Shown here: positions 26,031-34,643 of the stretch, piece by piece
How positions within the stretch are numbered: position 1 is the stretch's first letter
Layout: each line of letters starts with the position of its first letter
Assembly: GCA_029242085.1 (NCBI GenBank)
Contig: JAQWUP010000065.1
Coordinates: 1-64,000 of the forward strand
DNA from: Porticoccaceae bacterium
GTDB taxonomy: Bacteria > Pseudomonadota > Gammaproteobacteria > Pseudomonadales > Porticoccaceae
Reading direction: 5' to 3'
DNA: 64,000 nucleotides
Translations under genes and position numbers: made by a program
The notes under the pieces: model-generated
The model's input: the letters and a program-made list of their open reading frames with translations, nothing else
What the model was told of the DNA's origin: nothing
Databases searched by the model: none

Positions 26031-27032
26031 CTAGATCAGAAATACACTGCGCTCGAACAACCAATAGGCGCTGCAGATACCAATGGTATAGATTGCAGCT
26101 TCGGCAAGTTTCTCGCGATGCCTGCCGATAATCGCGATTCTGGTAACTGTCGCCGTCAGCGCCAACACCGCGACAATAAACGCCAGCTGCCCCAGCTCAA
26201 CACCAATATTAAAGAACAGCAATGCATGCACCTTCATTGAGGCTGGCAACCCCAGCTCCTGCAATACCACCGCAAAACCAAAACCATGTAATAGACCGAA
26301 CACTGCTGAGACGCTGATCGGGTAGCGCCAGGTAAAACTGTCTTGCTCAATTCCTCGCCTGTGCTTAATAATTTCTACAGCCAATAGCAAAATACTCAGC
26401 GCAATTAACAGCTCAACCAACTCCGTGGGCAGGCGGAAAATATTGAGTGTCGCCAGGCTGAGCGTAATTGAATGGGCGACGGTAAAACCGGTCACCGTAA
26501 GCAGTAAACGTTTAAAACTTCCGGCGATCATTATCAAGCAGACCACAAAAAGCAGGTGGTCGGTGCCGATCAAAATATGTTCTATCCCCGCGACTGTGTA
26601 CTGCTTGGCCACATCGGACGGCGACGATGCCAAAGGCATCTCAATGGTCGTTTTTTCAGGACCGGAAAAGACCTGCACAGGATCCCCAACCAAAGGTTTA
26701 AAGACAACCAATGAGGTCAGTGCGGGATTACTGCGAGGATAAATAAGCTGAACCGAGAATGCTGGACTGGCCTGCTCACAGCGATAGAGCTTCCTACCCA
26801 CCAACCCTGCGGGACGCCCGCTGACACCGTTGCCAATAATGCTGCAGCTGCTATGACTAAGCTCAATAGCGGGCTCTTGGCGGTCGGGCATTACCGGCGG
26901 AATTTTCCACTTTAATAGGTACTCAGCGCTCTGCTGTTCAATAATCTCAACATAAACCGGGCGCGCCTCATCGGCGATGGAAGGCATGGAAAATACTGTC
27001 AACAAGGACAGGAGTAAAAAAATCAGCCGCAT
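26031..27032 (-). CDS. HupE/UreJ-2 family membrane protein
   Basis: 333-residue protein: signal peptide, periplasmic region of about 130 residues with a few Cys, then a C-terminal membrane domain of about six or seven spans containing IEHILIGTDHLLFVVCLIM and GLLHGFGFAVVLQELG. The repeated His-Asp/His-Gly pattern resembles HupE/UreJ proteins, which are linked to nickel or other metal transport. No hydrogenase or urease gene is nearby, so a nickel role is not supported by context. It starts 2 bases after the PpiC gene stop, suggesting a joint operon. Substrate unknown. Confidence 0.8.
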   Translation of the reverse strand: MRLIFLLLSLLTVFSMPSIADEARPVYVEIIEQQSAEYLLKWKIPPVMPDRQEPAIELSHSSCSIIGNGVSGRPAGLVGRKLYRCEQASPAFSVQLIYPRSNPALTSLVVFKPLVGDPVQVFSGPEKTTIEMPLASSPSDVAKQYTVAGIEHILIGTDHLLFVVCLIMIAGSFKRLLLTVTGFTVAHSITLSLATLNIFRLPTELVELLIALSILLLAVEIIKHRRGIEQDSFTWRYPISVSAVFGLLHGFGFAVVLQELGLPASMKVHALLFFNIGVELGQLAFIVAVLALTATVTRIAIIGRHREKLAEAAIYTIGICSAYWLFERSVFLI

Positions 27033-27034
27033 TA

Positions 27035-27910
27035 TTATTGCTGACCCTGATCGCTGATCTTATATTTGGCCATTAACTTATTGACCGCTTCACGTTTGGT
27101 CTGCCGCTGCTGCTGGCGCTGAACATCGGCGAAAACTGCTGAGCTAATCTCTTCAAATTTTGGAATAAAGGCGGGTGTATTCTTTTTTAATAGCACCAGA
27201 TGCCAGCCGTAACTGGACTGCACTGGCCCCTGCCAGTTATCCGCAACCTCAAAGGCAAATACAGTCTCCTTAAAGTCATCACCAAAGTGACTGCCAATTT
27301 CATCATCGTCGCGATTAACATAGTTGCGGTTGTAGAGAAAGCGCACGCCATAGCCCGGCGCATTTTCAAATGGCACCTGCTTCGCATTTAATGTTTTGAG
27401 TAGCGCATCAGCAATATCTTTGGCCTGACTAACGTCGCGACTATCAGCAGAAATAAACACATGGGTAAAGGTGGCAGAGGCTGCCTTTTTATACTCTTCA
27501 CTATGCTCTGCGTAATAGGTGCGCAGATCCTCTTCGGTCAATGGCTCAGCTTCGTCATAAAAACCCTGCGCCAGATAATCCATTTTTTGAATCAGGCGGC
27601 GACGAATAATTTGATCATTTTTATTCAGGTTCAACGCCATCGCCTCGCGGAATAACACCTCATTGCGGGCATAGTCATCTACCAGACGCTGTCGATCTTC
27701 AGCACTCATCGCCTCTAACGCGGCCTTGGCTTGAGTGGGCTTAAACATCTTGGCTTGCAACTGCATAAATTGCAGGAGCACCTGATCATCAATCAAAATA
27801 CTATATTGCTCATTGGCGTAGTCATCGGCATTAATCAACCGCTCACCACCCAGCAGTAGCAGAGCAATTAATAAAAACTGTATCAGGGGTTCTTGCAGTA
27901 ATTTGCGCAT
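27035..27910 (-). CDS. Membrane-anchored PpiC-type peptidyl-prolyl isomerase
   Basis: About 291 residues with one N-terminal membrane span (LIQFLLIALLLLGGERL), a SurA/PpiD-like helical N-domain and a parvulin (PpiC) domain around residues 140-260 (SATFTHVFIS, VADNWQGPVQSSYGWHLVLL). A longer frame starts at 27931, but ATG 27910 gives the natural MRKLLQEPL start. It should act in the periplasm as a folding helper. It is tightly linked to the HupE-like gene downstream and follows DUF3604, so it may assist folding or export of those partners. Confidence 0.85.
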   Translation of the reverse strand: MRKLLQEPLIQFLLIALLLLGGERLINADDYANEQYSILIDDQVLLQFMQLQAKMFKPTQAKAALEAMSAEDRQRLVDDYARNEVLFREAMALNLNKNDQIIRRRLIQKMDYLAQGFYDEAEPLTEEDLRTYYAEHSEEYKKAASATFTHVFISADSRDVSQAKDIADALLKTLNAKQVPFENAPGYGVRFLYNRNYVNRDDDEIGSHFGDDFKETVFAFEVADNWQGPVQSSYGWHLVLLKKNTPAFIPKFEEISSAVFADVQRQQQRQTKREAVNKLMAKYKISDQGQQ

Positions 27911-28013
27911 AGATTCTTCTTTAGTAAACACTAGCCTATATCTTCAGGCCAAAATAATAGCAGAAGGTATAGATATAGCTCAGGCTAACTGACTATTCAA
28001 CTTTTTGCCCTGT

Positions 28014-29915
28014 TTAAGGCTGATACCAGATAGGTGATGTATAGGCGCGCTCTTGAATTGTCTTGGCCCCTCTTGGCGGCTCATCTAACTGCAGCGCCAA
28101 CGAGTCAAATAAACCATTGCGCGGTGTAGGAATCTGCAACACTCGAGCATAGTAGAACGCCGACTGCTCGGGGTTAAAGTCCGGATCAGTCCAGTGCACA
28201 GAAAACTCAGCCTGACCAATGCTATTTGTGTAGCGGGCTGACGTTAGATCGACGGTATTACCCACAGCTGGAAGCTTGCCTTGGGCATCCAGCTCGCGCC
28301 CATCAGACCAGGCAACATTATAAACATGCTCATGCTGCTCACCCTCAGCATCAAGCCAACCCTTAACCATTTGAATACGGTCGAGGTTTGCGTCTAATGG
28401 GTCCTTAACGGCCCGCAGCAAAAAGCTGGGCGCGTCAGCATTTGCCTGAGCATCTCCACGCATAATATCCCCACCCATAGGCACACCATGTTTGTAGCCT
28501 ATGGCCGCAAAGTTCTCAGATTGGGCGGCATTGTCTGGAAAATTCCAGCCACCAAACATCTGCACACGCAGTCGCGGACCGCTGGTGGCATAGGTCTCTT
28601 TGCGTTTAAACGCCGCATAGATTGCTTCACGATTATTCTCTGTGGCCCAGACCGCTGCCAAACCAGAGGCCGACATATCCCAGCCATCAGCGCCGGTAGG
28701 ATTGCCCAATGCTGGCGCTTTGGTTTCAGGCGTGGAGTCCTTGGCCATCTTGCCCCAAAAGTTTCCCTCTTCCGGTGACGACAGTCCCGAATGGGCATCG
28801 GTGGAACCTATAAAGCCAAACTTGTAGGGGTTAACGCCGATTTTTTGCTCTAGAGCGAGACCGGTTTTCAGCGCCGGACGAATATAGTCGCCGGGAGAAA
28901 CCGGCGTTTTACTCTTCGAGGTTTGGATAAAGTGCTCGTAGGTTTCAAAATCGGCAAACTCATCCTCAGGTGAAAACTTTGGATGGGCTTCACTATCGCC
29001 TTTGATTTGCGTCACTTCAGTAATCGGCTCCCACTGCATGCGCGTGCGCGCATAGTTTGCTGTAATCGGCTGACCCTTTACAGTGGTGGTGCCAAACATA
29101 TAGCCTTTGGAGATATTCGAGTTGTGAGGGATAGAGATAAAACGACTATCTGTGCGCGCCGCAGTGTCATCTAACCATTGCCATAGATCCTCTGGGTACT
29201 GACTCTGATCTGATCCATAGGGAATATACTGACTGGCTTTAGCGCCACCATCTGGAGTGACCACAATACGGTGCAGATTGGCACCCGTGGGTATCGAACT
29301 CCACTCCCAACCCAGTAGGCTCGTAAAGGTACCCGGATCATTGTACTTTTCTGCCGCGGCAATAATATCTTCCCAGGCATCTTTGCTGGTATTCGTGGTG
29401 TCACCAAAAATCGCCAGCCCGCCAATATTATTATGGATATCAGCAACCGGGTCGCCGCCCTTTACCGCAGCCGACTTGGGTAAGAACCGACCAAAGAAAG
29501 CGCGCCCTAAGTCGTCATCCAGCGCGTTGTTTAAGGCCCTAACCGCCAGCCAGCGTTTGATGGAACCGTACCAACCAATATCTTCCCACTCGATAGTGTC
29601 ATTGCGAATCTCACGCATCACCCCAAGCATTTCGGCATGATCTGAAACCACCAAAAAATCCAGCGGCGTATTAATTTGCACCCTTGCGCGATTGTAGGGA
29701 TGGATAACAGGCTCGCCCTTAGCCCAGCGATAGGCAGTATCTGGGTCAGCGCTAAAGTTATTGTTCAAAAAGGCATCAAATGAGTAGGACGTATGTAAAT
29801 GGGTGTCACCAAAATACACCTGAGTCTGCCCCTCATCGGCAGACTGCGCAAAACAGGATGCTGACAGCACAAGCAGAGCCAGCAGCTTTGGAGTAGTTCG
29901 TAAGCCTATGTCCAT
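28014..29915 (-). CDS. DUF3604 domain-containing exported protein
   Basis: 633 residues, signal peptide cleaved near CFAQSADE, then a full-length DUF3604 region. The start of the mature part, VYFGDTHLHTSYSFDA, resembles the metal-binding HxH of PHP phosphoesterases, with further His such as VVSDHAEMLGVM and GSTDAHSGL. These suggest a periplasmic metal-dependent hydrolase, but no activity is established that I can name. It has a good ribosome site (AGGGGAAT). PpiC and HupE-like genes follow on the same strand. Confidence 0.85.
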   Translation of the reverse strand: MDIGLRTTPKLLALLVLSASCFAQSADEGQTQVYFGDTHLHTSYSFDAFLNNNFSADPDTAYRWAKGEPVIHPYNRARVQINTPLDFLVVSDHAEMLGVMREIRNDTIEWEDIGWYGSIKRWLAVRALNNALDDDLGRAFFGRFLPKSAAVKGGDPVADIHNNIGGLAIFGDTTNTSKDAWEDIIAAAEKYNDPGTFTSLLGWEWSSIPTGANLHRIVVTPDGGAKASQYIPYGSDQSQYPEDLWQWLDDTAARTDSRFISIPHNSNISKGYMFGTTTVKGQPITANYARTRMQWEPITEVTQIKGDSEAHPKFSPEDEFADFETYEHFIQTSKSKTPVSPGDYIRPALKTGLALEQKIGVNPYKFGFIGSTDAHSGLSSPEEGNFWGKMAKDSTPETKAPALGNPTGADGWDMSASGLAAVWATENNREAIYAAFKRKETYATSGPRLRVQMFGGWNFPDNAAQSENFAAIGYKHGVPMGGDIMRGDAQANADAPSFLLRAVKDPLDANLDRIQMVKGWLDAEGEQHEHVYNVAWSDGRELDAQGKLPAVGNTVDLTSARYTNSIGQAEFSVHWTDPDFNPEQSAFYYARVLQIPTPRNGLFDSLALQLDEPPRGAKTIQERAYTSPIWYQP

Positions 29916-29999
29916 GTTAATTCCCCTAGGATCTTTGTTTTTATTAATTGCCTTAGCTTAACCGATTTTAATTCAACTTTAATGCTCTATTATCTGACT

Positions 30000-30096
30000 C
30001 AGGGGTACTTTGTTTACCCCCTGCCAAAGCAACGCTTTGCCCAAAAACGGCAGTGCTGTAAAGTGGCATCAATTCGTCTATTTTTAGCTAAAAATA
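30000..30096 (+). promoter_or_regulatory. Two palindromes upstream of the amino-acid permease
   Basis: In the 184-base divergent gap between DUF3604 and the permease, GGGGTA (30002-30007) is mirrored by TACCCC (30015-30020). TATTTTTAGCTAAAAATA (30079-30096) is a perfect 18-bp palindrome that ends 3 bases before the permease ATG. No Shine-Dalgarno sequence is present, since the palindrome occupies that site. Either may be an operator or control translation. Confidence 0.5.
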
Positions 30097-30099
30097 ATA

Positions 30100-31404
30100 A
30101 TGCACAGTTTCTCTAAAACCACGGGCATCTCAGTCGTTGTCGCCAATATGGTGGGCACAGGTGTTTTTACCAGCCTGGGATTCCAACTACTGGGTATTCA
30201 GTCACCCTTTGTACTGATGATGCTGTGGTTTGTCGGTGGTTTAACCGCTCTGTGTGGCGCGCTGACCTATGCAGAACTGGGCGCCAACCTGCCCCGCTCT
30301 GGTGGCGAATATAATTTCCTATCGCGACTCTATCACCCCTGCGCTGGTTTTATCTCAGGCTGGGTGTCCGCTACTGTAGGGTTTGCCGCCCCGGTTGCAC
30401 TGGCTGCCATGACCTTTGGCGCCTATCTGTCAGCCGTATTCCCCGAGCTTTCCAGAACCTGGGCAGCCGTCTCTCTAGTTGCAGCACTCACTCTGGCCCA
30501 CTGCCTTTCACGTAGAGCCAGCAGTGGCGTACAGCAAATATTTACCGCCCTCAAGCTACTGTTGATAATGCTGTTTTGCGCAATAATCTTGATCTGGGGC
30601 AGCAGCCCACAGGCGCTTAACTTTGCACCTCAGGCCGGTGATGAGAAGCTACTGTTTAGCGGCGCCTTCGCAGTCGCCCTGATTTACGTCAACTACGCCT
30701 ACACCGGCTGGAACGCCGCAACCTATGTAACCGGCGAGATAGAAAACCCTCAGCGCAATCTGCCGATCATATTATTAATCGGCACCGCCACCGTCTTGGC
30801 ACTCTATCTGTTGCTTAACTTCACCTTCCTTAGCGCTGCGCCTATATCCAGCTTGGAGGGTAAGCTGGAGATAGGCGTGATCGTCGCAGATGCCGCTCTC
30901 GGAGATAACGCAGGCAAAGTAATGGGCGCAGTGCTGGCTCTATTATTGATCTCCACGGTCAGTGCCATGACCATGACTGGTCCCCGGGTTCTGCAAGTGA
31001 TAGGCGAGGATTTCAAGGTCTTTACCAAACTCGCCAACTGCAATAAGCAGGGCATACCAGTAACCGCCGTTCTCTTTCAGGGAATTTTGGCGGTATTTTT
31101 TATTATTAGTGCCACCTTTGAATCGGTGCTGATTTTCTCCAGCTTTGTACTGGGCGTTAATACATTATTTTCGGTACTCGGCGTATTTGTACTGCGCTAT
31201 AAAAAACTTAATATGGCTGGGGCCTACAAAACCTTTGCCTATCCTCTAGCACCCCTGATCTATCTCAGTGTAACTCTGTGGACCCTGGCCTATGTGTTGA
31301 TTTCACGGCCCCAAGAGGGACTCCTGGGTTTGGGGATAATTGCACTGGGCGCCACTATTTACTTTCTATCGACCGATAAAACAGAGCAAGATTCGGGTCG
31401 ATAA
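30100..31404 (+). CDS. APC family amino-acid permease
   Basis: 434-residue secondary transporter with about 12 membrane spans. It begins with the APC signature SVVVANMVGTGVFTSLGFQL and has GGLTALCGALTYAELGANLPRSGGEY in TM2-3, typical of amino acid/polyamine antiporters and uniporters. The start ATG 30100 is forced by the conserved N-terminus even though no ribosome site is visible. Substrate cannot be told. The AraC-MGMT gene follows after 28 bases and may be co-transcribed. Confidence 0.9.
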   Translation: MHSFSKTTGISVVVANMVGTGVFTSLGFQLLGIQSPFVLMMLWFVGGLTALCGALTYAELGANLPRSGGEYNFLSRLYHPCAGFISGWVSATVGFAAPVALAAMTFGAYLSAVFPELSRTWAAVSLVAALTLAHCLSRRASSGVQQIFTALKLLLIMLFCAIILIWGSSPQALNFAPQAGDEKLLFSGAFAVALIYVNYAYTGWNAATYVTGEIENPQRNLPIILLIGTATVLALYLLLNFTFLSAAPISSLEGKLEIGVIVADAALGDNAGKVMGAVLALLLISTVSAMTMTGPRVLQVIGEDFKVFTKLANCNKQGIPVTAVLFQGILAVFFIISATFESVLIFSSFVLGVNTLFSVLGVFVLRYKKLNMAGAYKTFAYPLAPLIYLSVTLWTLAYVLISRPQEGLLGLGIIALGATIYFLSTDKTEQDSGR

Positions 31405-31432
31405 ATCAGGCTAAGTCAGCAATACTTGCGGC

Positions 31433-32266
31433 ATGAACAATGACTACCAACGCATTGCCGAAGCCATCAGCTTTATCAATACCAATATCCAGCAGCAGCC
31501 ATCGCTGGAGGATATTGCGACAGCGATTAATCTGAGTCCGTTTCATTTTAAGCGCCTATTTAGCCGCTGGGCTGGCGTCACACCGAAAAAGTATTTGCAG
31601 ATTCTAACCGTCGAGCGCGCCAAGCAAATATTATCTGAATCGAAACCCTTACTAGAGGTATCAGATACCATTGGTCTTAGCAGCAGCTCTAGGCTCCATG
31701 ATCATTTTGTACAACTCGAAGCGATGACGCCTGGACAATATAAAGCGGGCGGCACTGGTATCAGTATTCAATACGCGATTGCGCCCAGCCCCTTTGGTAA
31801 TGTATTTATAGCCACCACGCCAAGAGGCATTTGCAAACTCTCGTTTTTAATCGACAACAATGAGGGTCAGCAAATTGCTGATCTAAAAAGAACTTGGCCC
31901 GGTGCAAAAATACAACGGCAAACAACTGAAATTATAAGTATTGCACAAGGTATTCTCTCGGGAGATAAAGCCATTAAAGGGCCGCTATCTCTGCATGTCA
32001 CAGGCACCAATTTTCAAATCGCAGTGTGGCGAGCACTGCTGCAAATTGATCCCGGCTATATTTACAGCTATGGCCAGATTGCCACAGCAGTAGGTAGACC
32101 CAAGGCCTCGCGCGCTGTGGGAACAGCGATTGGCTCCAACCCTATCGCTTTTTTAATTCCCTGCCATCGCGTACTGCAGCAGAGCGGGAAGATTGGGGGT
32201 TATCTCTGGGGAGAAACACGCAAACATGCGATTCATGCTTGGGAGACCGCAAGATACAATCAATGA
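31433..32266 (+). CDS. AraC-type HTH fused to O6-methylguanine-DNA methyltransferase
   Basis: 277 residues: N-terminal AraC helix-turn-helix at 8-105 (SLEDIATAINLSPFHFKRLF), then a ribonuclease-H-like linker and the MGMT domain with the acceptor Cys244 in IPCHRV and the DNA-binding helix ASRAVGTAIGSNP. The protein lacks the N-terminal Ada domain with the Zn-bound phosphotriester-accepting Cys. It can repair O6-alkylguanine, but the classic Ada switch is missing. It could regulate itself or neighbours by another signal. Confidence 0.93.
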   Translation: MNNDYQRIAEAISFINTNIQQQPSLEDIATAINLSPFHFKRLFSRWAGVTPKKYLQILTVERAKQILSESKPLLEVSDTIGLSSSSRLHDHFVQLEAMTPGQYKAGGTGISIQYAIAPSPFGNVFIATTPRGICKLSFLIDNNEGQQIADLKRTWPGAKIQRQTTEIISIAQGILSGDKAIKGPLSLHVTGTNFQIAVWRALLQIDPGYIYSYGQIATAVGRPKASRAVGTAIGSNPIAFLIPCHRVLQQSGKIGGYLWGETRKHAIHAWETARYNQ

Positions 32267-32297
32267 CAGCTAAATCTTATCGAACTCACGAACGAAG

Positions 32298-32587
32298 AGA
32301 TCCTTCGCCTTGCTCAGGATGACAGCGGTTAGGCACCGAACTCTCAGGCAATGTCCCGAAGACCCTTGCGATCAATCAGGCTCCGCTTATGGTTGTGAGG
32401 ATTTTCAGATGAAGCGAACACCTGTCTGAGCGCAGCGAGTTGCGTGAGTGCTGAAAATCCTTGCAACCATGGAGTCAATCGCAAGGGTTTTCGGGGTATT
32501 GCTACCGCTGGAATTAAGATCCTTCGCTTTGCTCAGGATGACAGAACTGGGGGCTCAGGATAGATCCTTCACTGCGTTCAGGATAAA
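32298..32587. repeat. Dispersed intergenic repeat copies
   Basis: The 341-base gap 32267-32607 contains three copies of a 26-28-base element starting AGATCCTTC and ending CAGGATGACAG or similar, at 32298-32325, 32517-32544 and 32562-32587. The first two differ at one position. Translated on the minus strand they give the peptide CHPEQSEGS, a well-known spurious product of such genomic repeats. A related copy lies at 45064-45160. No gene is seen in this gap. Confidence 0.8.
32355..32496. repeat. 142-bp imperfect palindromic element (MITE-like)
   Basis: Nested arms pair across the element. CCCGAA with ACCCTTGCGAT (32355-32372) matches ATCGCAAGGGTTTTCGGG on the right, and ATGGTTGTGAGGATTTTCAG (up to 32408) matches CTGAAAATCCTTGCAACCAT (32451-32470). 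The centre carries a GTCTGAGCGCAGCGAG segment. It is non-coding and sits inside the dispersed-repeat cluster, so it is probably a mobile or REP-like element rather than a terminator. Confidence 0.7.
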
Positions 32588-32610
32588 AGTCAGGCTTCGC
32601 CTGACTTTTA
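32584..32610. terminator. Bidirectional hairpin terminator after the aldehyde dehydrogenase gene
   Basis: TAAAAGTCAGGC and GCCTGACTTTTA form a perfect 12-bp stem with a TTC loop. It has A-run and T-run ends in both directions. The dehydrogenase stop codon (32608-32610) is part of the stem. Confidence 0.8.
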
Positions 32611-34026
32611 ACTAGTGATACCTTTAATCTCCAGAAAATCATCAAACCCAAATTCGCCCCACTCGCGGCCATTACCAGATTGCTTATAGCCACCAAAAGG
32701 AGCGGTGTAATTTTGCGAAGCACTATTCAGGCTAACCATTCCCGCGCGCAATTGACCGGCAACACGCTTGGCGCGCTCATCATCACCAGTACTCAAGTAG
32801 GCCGCCAATCCATAGGGCGTATCATTGGCGATCTCAATAGCTTGCTCTTCAGTATCAAACGGAATCATGGTCAGAACTGGGCCAAAAATTTCCTCCTGAG
32901 CGATGGTCATCTGATTATTAACACCAGCAAAAACCGTAGGCTTAACAAAGTACCCAGACTCCAAACCCTCAGGCTTACCCAGACCGCCAGCAACCACCTC
33001 AGCGCCCTCCTCAATACCCGTCTTGATTAAACCCTGCACCTTATCAAACTGCACACGACTAGACAGAGGCCCAAGATGCATGCCCTCTTTAGTGGGGAAA
33101 TCAACCTGAACCTGCGCGGCTGCCGCCTTGGCAATTTGCACCGCCTGATCATAGACAGATGAATGCACCAGCATACGCGACGGGGCATTACAGGATTGGC
33201 CAGTGTTACTCATCATATGAGCAATACCAGCACCCACCGCAGTTTCAAGGTTGGCATCTTCAAAAATAATATTAGGAGACTTGCCGCCCAGCTCCTGAGT
33301 CACACGCTTAACCGTATCGGCAGCTGCTTTAGCGACCAAAATACCGGCGCGGGTAGAGCCGGTAAATGACACCATATCAATATCGGGATGACTGGAAATG
33401 ACCGCACCAACATCAGGGCCATCGCCATTGACCATATTGTAAACACCGGCTGGGAAGCCAGCCTGATCCATCATCTCAGTAAATAGATATCCGGACAGAG
33501 GGGCAACTTCACTGGGCTTTAGCACCATGGTGCAACCAGTTGCCAATGCGGGTGCAACCTTGCAGGTAATCTGATTGATCGGCCAGTTCCAAGGGGTAAT
33601 AAAACCACAGACACCAATCGGCTCTTTAACAATGCGGGTGTTAAGTACCTGACGTTCGAACTCAAATACTTTCAATGCCTCCAGCGCAGTAGAGATATGT
33701 CCACGACCGGTGTCGGCCTGTGCGGCACTGGCAAAGGAAATAGGCGCGCCCATCTCCGTAGAGATGACTGACGCCATTTCATCGTAGCGGTCCATATAGA
33801 TTTGCAGCAGCTTTTCCATCAGCGCAATGCGCTCATCGACGCTGAAATTTGAATACACAGGGAATGCAGCCTTGGCCGCAGCTACCGCCATTTCGACATC
33901 TGCAGCGGCGCCCATAGAAATAGTGGCAACCATCTCTTGATTGGCAGGGTTTTCAACATGAAGATCATTGGCTTGTACTGGGTTTACCCACTGACCATTG
34001 ATATAAAACTGGCGTAAATCTCTCAT
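32608..34026 (-). CDS. NAD(P)-dependent aldehyde dehydrogenase
   Basis: 472-residue ALDH superfamily enzyme. It shows the cofactor-binding segment GFITPWNWPINQITCKVAPALATG, the general-base Glu in TQELGGKSPNI, and the catalytic Cys in MSNTGQSCNAPSRML. A Cys-Asn-Ala sequence at the active site is seen in broad-specificity bacterial ALDHs. It oxidises an aldehyde to an acid; the substrate is unknown. It is monocistronic, ended by the hairpin that overlaps its stop codon. Confidence 0.93.
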   Translation of the reverse strand: MRDLRQFYINGQWVNPVQANDLHVENPANQEMVATISMGAAADVEMAVAAAKAAFPVYSNFSVDERIALMEKLLQIYMDRYDEMASVISTEMGAPISFASAAQADTGRGHISTALEALKVFEFERQVLNTRIVKEPIGVCGFITPWNWPINQITCKVAPALATGCTMVLKPSEVAPLSGYLFTEMMDQAGFPAGVYNMVNGDGPDVGAVISSHPDIDMVSFTGSTRAGILVAKAAADTVKRVTQELGGKSPNIIFEDANLETAVGAGIAHMMSNTGQSCNAPSRMLVHSSVYDQAVQIAKAAAAQVQVDFPTKEGMHLGPLSSRVQFDKVQGLIKTGIEEGAEVVAGGLGKPEGLESGYFVKPTVFAGVNNQMTIAQEEIFGPVLTMIPFDTEEQAIEIANDTPYGLAAYLSTGDDERAKRVAGQLRAGMVSLNSASQNYTAPFGGYKQSGNGREWGEFGFDDFLEIKGITS

Positions 34027-34147
34027 TTAAAGTCCTCTTTATGGTGCCTATTGGCTCATTGTTATGGCGAGAATATTAATACTGATCACAATAATGGCAC
34101 TATACCCCTATTGCGGTGAAGCTATTTATCGGGCTTTTGATAGCGGC

Positions 34148-34594
34148 TTATAGCAGCGCCTCTAACGCCTCCATAGTTTGCGGACCTATTATGCGATGCA
34201 GAAGCTTGCCGTCGGTGCCGATCACCAGAGTCTCTGGCAGCACAGCCACGGGCTCAAGATTCCACATGCCGCGCGGATCCGATAGTAAGGCGGGAAACTC
34301 AATGCCTAACTTGGTCATCTCAGAGCGCAGGGTGTCGCCCTGAGAGTAATCAAAGTTAACCCCTAGAACAGTCACCCTATCCCCATACAGGTGGGCAAAT
34401 TCATTAAATTCCGGGATTTCTTTTCGACAGGGAGCGCACCAGATGGCCCAATAATTAATAAACACCAGCTTGGGTGAAGCGGCTAGATCGATGCTTTCAC
34501 CATCTAATAACGCATATTCGGAATCTGATGAGTCCTGCGCACAGCTAGTTAGACCCGTTAGTAAGATACCTATAAGGAGCAGTTTTTTAATCAT
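34148..34594 (-). CDS. TlpA/ResA-like thioredoxin-fold lipoprotein
   Basis: 148-residue lipoprotein with signal MIKKLLLIGILLTGLTSC (lipidated Cys18) and a thioredoxin fold with WAIWCAPCRKE (Cys53/Cys56) and a cis-Pro region PVAVLPETLV. It probably acts in the periplasm as a thiol-disulfide reductase, for example in cytochrome c maturation or protein repair. The frame extends to 34666, but ATG 34594 gives the proper lipoprotein signal and has an AGAG ribosome site. It follows yihY on the same strand, as in pseudomonads. Confidence 0.9.
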   Translation of the reverse strand: MIKKLLLIGILLTGLTSCAQDSSDSEYALLDGESIDLAASPKLVFINYWAIWCAPCRKEIPEFNEFAHLYGDRVTVLGVNFDYSQGDTLRSEMTKLGIEFPALLSDPRGMWNLEPVAVLPETLVIGTDGKLLHRIIGPQTMEALEALL

Positions 34595-34643
34595 TACCCA
34601 ATTCTCTCTATCTATTCTCTTAATGCCCCCAGGAGGGCCTACT

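Noticed and set aside
26031-27032. HupE-like gene as part of a hydrogenase cluster
   Set aside because: No hydrogenase structural or maturation gene is in the surrounding sequence.
30000-30096. Riboswitch before the amino-acid permease
   Set aside because: Only two simple palindromes are seen; no conserved multi-stem aptamer could be recognised.
32298-32587. CRISPR array
   Set aside because: Copies are irregularly spaced, diverged and without constant-length spacers; no cas genes are present.
32514-32723. Small minus-strand frame containing CHPEQSEGS
   Set aside because: This peptide is a known false product of dispersed repeats and the frame overlaps the aldehyde dehydrogenase end.
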